Below are positions 6,953 through 11,904 of a stretch of 11,904 nucleotides of DNA, in pieces. Below the pieces are notes generated by a model, which did not search any database, was not told the origin of the DNA, and saw only the letters and a program-made list of their open reading frames with translations. The position numbers and the translations under genes were made by a program. Source of the stretch: Leptolyngbyaceae cyanobacterium SM1_3_5 (GTDB lineage Bacteria; Cyanobacteriota; Cyanobacteriia; Elainellales; Elainellaceae); the NCBI GenBank assembly GCA_012031475.1, contig JAAUTJ010000083.1:1-11904 (forward strand). Reading direction: 5' to 3'. Every line of letters starts with the position of its first letter. Position 1 is the stretch's first letter.

Positions 6953-8395
6953 TCAAAAATTATATTTGCCAAGGCTAACAGCTTCAGCCTCCAATAAAGT
7001 AGAGCTTCGTTGATAGCTATCGTACTTTTGGGCTGCTATTCCAATCCCCAAAAAACTCCACAGTATGATGCCTTGAAATCCCAGCATGACTGAGCCTAGC
7101 GGAAGCTGACAAACAACGCTGATTGCGATCGCACGAGCAGTACTTGAGAACGGATCGTGACGAACATTTGCTCCTAGCAGCAGCCTCAAAAACAGCGCAG
7201 CAAGGCCACCTACATAAAATAAAGTGCCGAACCAACCCAGTGAGAGTAGCAAGTCCAATACTGCACTATCCAGCGTTACTTCTCCCGATCGCGTGACTCC
7301 TCCGGTTCCTCCACCAATAAAGCTAACCAACGCTTTCTTTAGCCAATATTCATAGATCTCTTGCCTTTCGATCGCACTAGTATCCTGCTCAAGATTGGAA
7401 AAGGTTTGCACTCGCGCATTAACAACTTCCGAAAATGGCTCCGCTGTTATCAGTGGTACAACACACAAAGCCATGATTGCAAAAGTAATCACCAGGCGGA
7501 TTTGTAGACGAGGTTGAAGCGAGGGAAAGAGCAACAACAATCCAGTCGCCCAAATTAACCAGGCAGACCTTCCTTGAGAAAGTAGAAAGCTCAAGTAGCC
7601 AAAGACAGTCGCCACAGGCAGCCAGACTCCGCCATTGCTGAATAACAGTAATAATGCTGCTGCCATTGCAAATGCAAACACTCCTGGCGAATGCATCGTA
7701 CTCCACACCCGGATCATCAATGGCTCTGGCCTTCCGAAGCCCAGCAATCCATTGTCAATCATGTGGGTTAGCCAATATTTATCCCACTCAGGAGCAACTA
7801 AATACTGAAAGACTCCGTATGCTCCTGCCAACAAAGTAAACCACAAAAATACCCTCTGCATATTTTGGCGATAGTCAAGATACATGCGCCAATTTACGAA
7901 TAGGTGATGACCTAAAGAAATTGGTGTAAGCCACTCCAACAAACTGACTGAAACCGCAACGGGTGAAGCTTGAATTAAACCAATCAAGTAACCGTAAAAC
8001 ACAGCCGCAGTAGAAATTACAAACGGCAAGTTACCGACCTGCTTTGACCTGGGAAGATACTCGATAAACGTCCATAAAGTGATTAGCGTTACTAGATAGG
8101 GAGATAGCAGAATTGGACTAGGATCTGTAAATCCATTTTGAGAATCTGAAAGTCGTCTAATCACCGGAGTTAGAAACCAGATCCACCAGGTAAACCCAAG
8201 GTACAAAATTGGATAGCGGGCATATAAAAGAAGTCCTACCGCAAAAGCTCCTGCTGGAAAAGCAAGATTCAAGATTCTTCCCATGCCTGTCGCAAGACAG
8301 AGCAGAGTAAAACAAACAAACCCTAGAAGTGCAATCCATGCAACCGCAGGTTGAAAAATGCTAAAGAAGTTTTTTGGAAGACTGGCTTTATTCAT
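6953..8395 (-). CDS. Polysaccharide polymerase, Wzy/O-antigen-ligase superfamily membrane protein
   Basis: 480 residues with about ten or more hydrophobic segments throughout, and a short soluble loop at about 330-365 (NARVQTFSNLEQDTSAIERQ and following). This layout, with one larger periplasmic loop late in the protein, is typical of the O-antigen ligase/Wzy_C superfamily. The segments RVWSTMHSPGVFAFAM (about 230-245) and LLSQGRSAWLIWATG (about 269-283) resemble conserved blocks of bacterial exopolysaccharide polymerases. It would join flipped repeat units at the periplasmic face. A ligase role cannot be excluded from sequence, but the neighbouring Wzx and Wzc genes favour Wzy. The start is ATG 8395-8393 without a clear Shine-Dalgarno. 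The gene is intact and AT-richer than the genes at the right end. Confidence 0.82.
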   Translation of the reverse strand: MNKASLPKNFFSIFQPAVAWIALLGFVCFTLLCLATGMGRILNLAFPAGAFAVGLLLYARYPILYLGFTWWIWFLTPVIRRLSDSQNGFTDPSPILLSPYLVTLITLWTFIEYLPRSKQVGNLPFVISTAAVFYGYLIGLIQASPVAVSVSLLEWLTPISLGHHLFVNWRMYLDYRQNMQRVFLWFTLLAGAYGVFQYLVAPEWDKYWLTHMIDNGLLGFGRPEPLMIRVWSTMHSPGVFAFAMAAALLLLFSNGGVWLPVATVFGYLSFLLSQGRSAWLIWATGLLLLFPSLQPRLQIRLVITFAIMALCVVPLITAEPFSEVVNARVQTFSNLEQDTSAIERQEIYEYWLKKALVSFIGGGTGGVTRSGEVTLDSAVLDLLLSLGWFGTLFYVGGLAALFLRLLLGANVRHDPFSSTARAIAISVVCQLPLGSVMLGFQGIILWSFLGIGIAAQKYDSYQRSSTLLEAEAVSLGKYNF

Positions 8396-8477
8396 TTGAT
8401 TGCTACTGACTGCTACGATCGCGATTTGAAACTAATAGCTGTATGCTTGGCTGCTAACAAATCCCTGGAAAAGCAAT

Positions 8478-9814
8478 TTATCGTCTAGAGAGCGAAAGTC
8501 TTTGTCTTAGAAAGCTCAGATCTTCTTGATTGATCACGAGGGAAGGCGGGCGAATTTTAAGAACGAGTGGAAAGCAGGTGAGAATGAAGAGCAATCGCGC
8601 AATTGTTGAACCCAATAATGCCAGACCCGCCCCAACCAATCCCAAAATTGGAATTAACCACAGCAACAGCGGGACGCTAATTGCCAGACCTGCACCTTGC
8701 AAAAGAGTCACAATTCCTGGTTTGCCCAAAGCCATGAATGCTTGCGCCAGCACTAATGTCGTTCCAGAGATGGCAACTTCGACGACAAGAATTTGAAGAA
8801 CGGTTGTCGCTTCTGCAAACTCAGCCCCATACAGTAGCTCAATCAAAAACTGACCGAGAGCAATGATGACAACACCGAGTGCGAGCGTTAATGCCACTGT
8901 GATTCGCGCCGATCGCCCCGTAAGCGCGACCACTTCTTCGAGTGGACGGGCTGCCGCTTTGGGAAACAGAACCGCCACAATTGAATGCTGAAATACGTTC
9001 AACATTCGAGACAAACTGAGGGCAACCACATAAGTTCCCATCGCTGCCGGATCGAGAAAGCCAACCACCAAAACCTGATCAACCTGAAGCGCCAAAGCTC
9101 CAAGTAAATCGATCCCGTAGGCTCGTAAGCCATAGTTAATTAGCTGCTTAGAAGCTGCGCCGATTTTGTGCCAACGCGGTTTAAGCGTTTGCCACAGCCG
9201 CGTCAGCGTCCAAAAGAAGACAGGCACTCCATTCAGGGTGTAGGCCAACGAGGAAGTAAAGGGCGTTAGCGTTTCCGTAGCGGCCAGTCCAACGAGGGCA
9301 ATTAGCGTAATCGCCGGAATGAGCAGCCGCAGTTGATTAGAAGCGGCAAAATCGCCTGTTGCTTCTAGGGCACCCAAAATAATGGTTTGCACCAGTGCGA
9401 TCGGCGCAAACAGCATAAACCACTGGGCATAGCGGATTACCTCGTTTGAATACTGAGATAACCACCAAGGCATACAAACGACGCCCACTCCAATTGCCAC
9501 GAGTCCTGCGCCCGTTCCAACCGTCAAAGCCGCTGCAAAAAGCTTGATTTATCTTCGGGGTGGCGCTTGAAGTTGTAAATCAAAGCGCTTGGCAGTCCGA
9601 GCGTCAGCATGTTGGCGAGAAACATGTACCACAAGATCATCGCTGCCTGTTCGCCTCGTCCTTCTGGACCAAGTGTGCGGGCGGTAATGATTCCGGTTGC
9701 GACATTGATGCCCAAAACCAGCACTCTTGCAAGCAGCGTTTGCACGGTTGCCGCTGCACCGCTGCGTCCTTTCAAGAGCCAGTTGAGACGGTTCAAAACA
9801 TTGATCATAGCCAC
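8478..9814 (-). CDS. Wzx-like polysaccharide flippase (MOP superfamily), broken by a one-base deletion
   Basis: This membrane transporter would flip the undecaprenyl-linked repeat unit to the periplasm. The first part (from 9814, 96 residues, stop at 9524-9526) holds the typical opening TVQTLLARVLVLGINVATGI and then TARTLGPEGRGEQAA. The second part continues in another frame as AAALTVGTGAGLVAIGVGVV, with about ten more membrane segments to TAA 8480-8478. The break is in a run of five T (minus strand, 9541-9537). A sixth T gives SSFFAAALTVG and one protein of about 445 residues, normal for the family. Taken alone, the second half would have only a TTG start and no ribosome site. The start is GTG 9814 or ATG 9808; neither has a strong Shine-Dalgarno. 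It lies downstream of the HepC-like gene. Confidence 0.85.
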
Positions 9815-9900
9815 CGCAGGTTAGGAATCATCTCGCGATCGCACCGTCAGATTCAGCGCGATCGCAGGATCGGCAATCTGAGCTTTGGTTGAACTGCGGC

Positions 9901-10814
9901 TCAGTAAGCACCGAAGCCAGAAAAACCTTGGGAATCGTTCGCAGCAGCAGTTTCAAATCCCACCAGAGCGACCAGTCTTGCAGGTATTCGATGTCGCGCT
10001 GGTTGACGGCATCGAGATCGAGCAGAGTCGATCGCGCTTCCACCTGCCACGCTCCGGTAATTCCCGGCAGAGCATTGAGGCGACGCTGGGCATGGGGTTG
10101 AATCCGCACGGCGTCATACAGTGCCCAAGGGCGCGGTCCCACCAGGCTCATATCCCCACTCAAAACATTGATGAGCTGCGGCAGTTCGTCCAGACTCCAG
10201 CGGCGCAAACGGCTACCGATCGACGTCACACGCGGATCATCTTTGCGCTTGTGCAACTGTCCGGTTTGGTCGCCCATCACCTGATGGTGAAGCTGTTCAG
10301 CCTCCGAGATCATGGTGCGGAACTTGATGATCCGAAACAGCTTGCCGCGATGCCCGACGCGCCACTGTTTAAAAAAGATCGAGCCAGGTGAAGATTGGCG
10401 GACTAAGGCGGCGATCGCCAGCAGCAGCGGGCTGAGGATCAGCAACAGCACCAAGGCAGACAGGCGATCGATCAGGCGCTTGACCATCCAGCCCAAGCGC
10501 GATCGCTTCTGGGGCAGTTCGGCCATTGAAGGAATGCGGACATACACCTGTTTGCCTGTCTGTTCACCCAGGTCTGCCCAAAGCTTGAGGTCGGCTTCGC
10601 TGAGGTCAGGATCTAGGCAAATCGAGGTGACGGGTGAATGTTCCAGGCAGGTCTTCAGCCAGGGTTCGCTGTGCAGGGCGGGCAGGTAAAGCGAAGTGGA
10701 CACTGGGCAGCCAACCAGCAGCTTCCCTTTGCGCCATTTCAGCTTGTAGGGCGATCGATCGGGCAGATCCAGAGCCGAGACTGGAGCAGTGGTGATAACG
10801 TTGGCAGCATTCAT
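9901..10814 (-). CDS. hepC: HepC-like initiating sugar-phosphate transferase, frameshifted at the extreme C-terminus
   Basis: A polyprenyl-phosphate sugar-1-phosphate transferase of the bacterial sugar transferase family, which starts the repeat unit on the lipid carrier. Residues 1-105 form a soluble N-terminal domain (GKLLVGCPVSTSLYLPALHS and following) that I remember from cyanobacterial HepC (heterocyst envelope polysaccharide). One membrane helix follows at about 112-138. The catalytic core is KLFRIIKFRTMISEAEQLHH, RRWSLDELPQLINVLSGDMS and LVGPRPWALYDA, ending in PGITGAWQVEARS. As written, the frame reads past the normal end to 9828. Restoring one base near 9912-9916 gives LAFGAY (or LASGAY) then TGA 9903-9901, the usual family ending. 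The corrected protein is 304 residues. The ATG at 10814-10812 has no Shine-Dalgarno. The 86-bp gap to the flippase holds two HIP1 octamers. Confidence 0.83.
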
Positions 10815-10961
10815 AAGGTTTGGTACCAGAATTTAGAAAAGGGTGGAGGGTAGTGCTTGAGCAGGGAAGGCTGGGCAACCCTGATGCAGGAATTGTTGCG
10901 CCGTATCCGATCGAAAGCAAAACCAAAATCGAGCATTAAATCGGTGAACTTAGCATTAGGA

Positions 10962-11904
10962 CTATCTGCGACTTGGGGGAATGGATGCGCCGGAAACCTG
11001 ACCGTTGTGACCGTTGTGACCGTTGTGATCGATCGCCTCCAGGTAAGGCTTGGGATAGCGGCGGCTGCCGTTTGCCACAATGCCCAGCACGTTCAACTGC
11101 CGTAGAGCAGCCGTCGCTTGAGCGAGTTCGGTTTGCGTGATCCGATCGAGCCGTCCCACCAAGACAGCACCCTGACAGCACGACGCCACTTCGATCGCAT
11201 CCACGATTCCGATGACGGGCGGTGTGTCAACGAGAACCAGGTCGTACTGATTGCCAAACTGCGTCATCAAGTCGCGCATCCGGCGGGAACTGAGCAGCTT
11301 GACGGGATCAACTGGCTTTCTGCCCGCTGGCAAAACATCAATGCTGGTTCCAGAAATTGCCAGCTTTTGCGGGCGGGGCGGAGCGCCTTCGAGCGCCACT
11401 GTCAAACCTGGATCGTTCGGAATTTGCAGGCGATCGTGCAGGGTCGGTCGCCGCAGATCCGCATCGATCAGCAGGACGCGCTGGTGCAGTCTGGCCGCGC
11501 TGAGGGCAAGCCCAAAGGCAAAGGTGGTTTTGCCTTCTTGGGGCAAAGCAGACGTGATCACCAGCGATTTGAGCGTGGGACTTTGAAGCTGGATGTTTTT
11601 GTAAATTAAGTCGAGCGCTTCGCGGAACGGCATCCACTGAGCGGCTTCGATCAGCGAAATTTCGCTGCGGCGGAACGGGCGATAGCTGGACTGTGAGTCG
11701 ATCGCCAACTCCGGCAGAATGCCCAAGAGCGGCGTTCCGGTTTGCTGATTGAGCAGGTCGGGCGATCGCACCACGCGATCCATCGCTTCGCGAATAAAAG
11801 CCGCCAGACCGCCCAAAAACAAGCCCGCCACCAGCCCAAGCGCCAGGTTCCGCACGGGACTGGGGCTAACTTTTTCTCCGGGCTGTGCGCCTTCGACAAG
11901 CTGC
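10962..11904 (-). CDS. Wzc/GumC-like chain-length regulator with BY-kinase domain (partial, N-terminus beyond right edge)
   Basis: 313 C-terminal residues are visible; the Wzz-type periplasmic part lies outside the window. From the right edge there is a Pro-rich juxtamembrane stretch (PGEKVSPSPVRN), the second membrane helix (LALGLVAGLFLGGLAAF) and the cytoplasmic bacterial tyrosine kinase. The kinase has Walker A SALPQEGKTT (visible residues 118-127), Walker A' LLIDADLRRP (144-153) and Walker B LVLVDTPP (232-239). It would control polymer length and export with Wzy and a Wza-type porin. The helix that normally carries E-x2-R-x2-R reads EALDLIYKN, without those arginines. The C-terminus has only two Tyr (RRYPKPY), not a Tyr cluster, and then an HNG triple repeat. 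The stop is TAG 10964-10962. In locus order it is the most upstream gene seen. Confidence 0.88.
   Translation of the reverse strand, partial: QLVEGAQPGEKVSPSPVRNLALGLVAGLFLGGLAAFIREAMDRVVRSPDLLNQQTGTPLLGILPELAIDSQSSYRPFRRSEISLIEAAQWMPFREALDLIYKNIQLQSPTLKSLVITSALPQEGKTTFAFGLALSAARLHQRVLLIDADLRRPTLHDRLQIPNDPGLTVALEGAPPRPQKLAISGTSIDVLPAGRKPVDPVKLLSSRRMRDLMTQFGNQYDLVLVDTPPVIGIVDAIEVASCCQGAVLVGRLDRITQTELAQATAALRQLNVLGIVANGSRRYPKPYLEAIDHNGHNGHNGQVSGASIPPSRR
11002..11028. repeat. Three tandem 9-bp units in the kinase C-terminus
   Basis: Three exact copies of CCGTTGTGA (plus strand) encode His-Asn-Gly three times in the C-terminal tail of the kinase. The 9-bp unit keeps the frame, so copy number could vary between strains by slippage without breaking the gene. 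Confidence 0.75.

Larger units (their letters stand above)
1053..11769. repeat. Dispersed HIP1 octamers (GCGATCGC), 16 copies
   Basis: I count 16 perfect copies: near 1053, 1666, 2367, 2388, 2568, 2648, 2883, 3159, 4891, 6232, 7125, 9836, 9859, 10411, 10499 and 11762 (most positions accurate to a few bases). The palindrome marks many cyanobacterial genomes. Only three copies fall between 3.2 and 9.8 kb. Confidence 0.85.

Noticed and set aside
2789..9814. Split genes as evidence for phase variation, programmed frameshifting or a set of novel half-proteins
   Set aside because: The frameshift sites do not share a slippery motif, only one lies in a plain homopolymer, and all are one-base losses; technical error is simpler.
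9885..10391. 168-residue plus-strand open frame
   Set aside because: It is antisense to the conserved catalytic core of the HepC-like transferase; composition mirrors that gene.
10862..10883. CAGGG/CCCTG inverted repeat between the kinase and the HepC-like gene
   Set aside because: Only a 5-bp stem with a 12-nt loop and no U-run on either strand; too weak to call a terminator.
10811..11080. Minus-strand frame overlapping the kinase C-terminus, possibly a frameshifted kinase tail
   Set aside because: After the kinase stop the alternative frame stays open but shows no Tyr cluster or known tail motif, so I saw no reason to extend the kinase as for the five real frameshifts.
11118..11609. 163-residue plus-strand open frame
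   Set aside because: It is antisense to the kinase Walker motifs, a shadow of the real gene in a GC-richer region.
1..11904. Search for tRNA or other RNA genes, CRISPR arrays, insertion sequences, toxin-antitoxin or defence genes
   Set aside because: No cloverleaf-like segments, regularly spaced repeats, transposase frames or flanking inverted repeats were seen; nearly all the sequence is explained by the regulatory and polysaccharide genes.

Overview
The window comes from a cyanobacterium, most likely a filamentous one. Two things support this: 16 perfect copies of the cyanobacterial octamer GCGATCGC (HIP1), where chance predicts well under one, and a hetZ-patU gene pair, which belongs to filamentous cyanobacteria. 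Nothing shows whether this strain forms heterocysts.

Left part (1-2290): patU (cut by the left edge) and hetZ lie on the minus strand and overlap by 8 bp, so they are probably one translationally coupled regulatory operon. A 213-bp divergent intergenic region with a 9-bp tandem repeat and nested inverted repeats separates hetZ from a small plus-strand gene of unknown function (2291-2757). That gene converges on the next block, with a hairpin at the junction.

Right part (2789-11904): eight minus-strand genes form a Wzx/Wzy-type exopolysaccharide locus. In transcription order they are: a Wzc-like chain-length regulator/tyrosine autokinase (N-terminus outside the window), a HepC-like initiating sugar-phosphate transferase, a Wzx-like flippase, a Wzy/O-antigen-ligase-like polymerase, a hexapeptide-repeat acetyltransferase, a family-2 glycosyltransferase and two GT4 glycosyltransferases. 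Together they would start a lipid-linked repeat unit, extend and acetylate it, flip it across the membrane, polymerise it and control chain length.

The most notable feature is that five genes (2291-2757, 2789-3936, 6317-6885, 8478-9814, 9901-10814) are each broken by a frameshift. In all five, one missing base explains the break, and restoring it gives the expected full-length protein or C-terminus. Because every shift has the same sign, sequencing or assembly deletion errors are a likelier cause than gene decay. The coordinates given span the reconstructed genes. The middle of the polysaccharide locus (about 3.2-9.8 kb) is visibly AT-richer and HIP1-poor compared with both flanks, as expected for an exchangeable cassette. 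I found no RNA gene, insertion sequence, CRISPR array or convincing new defence or mobile system.
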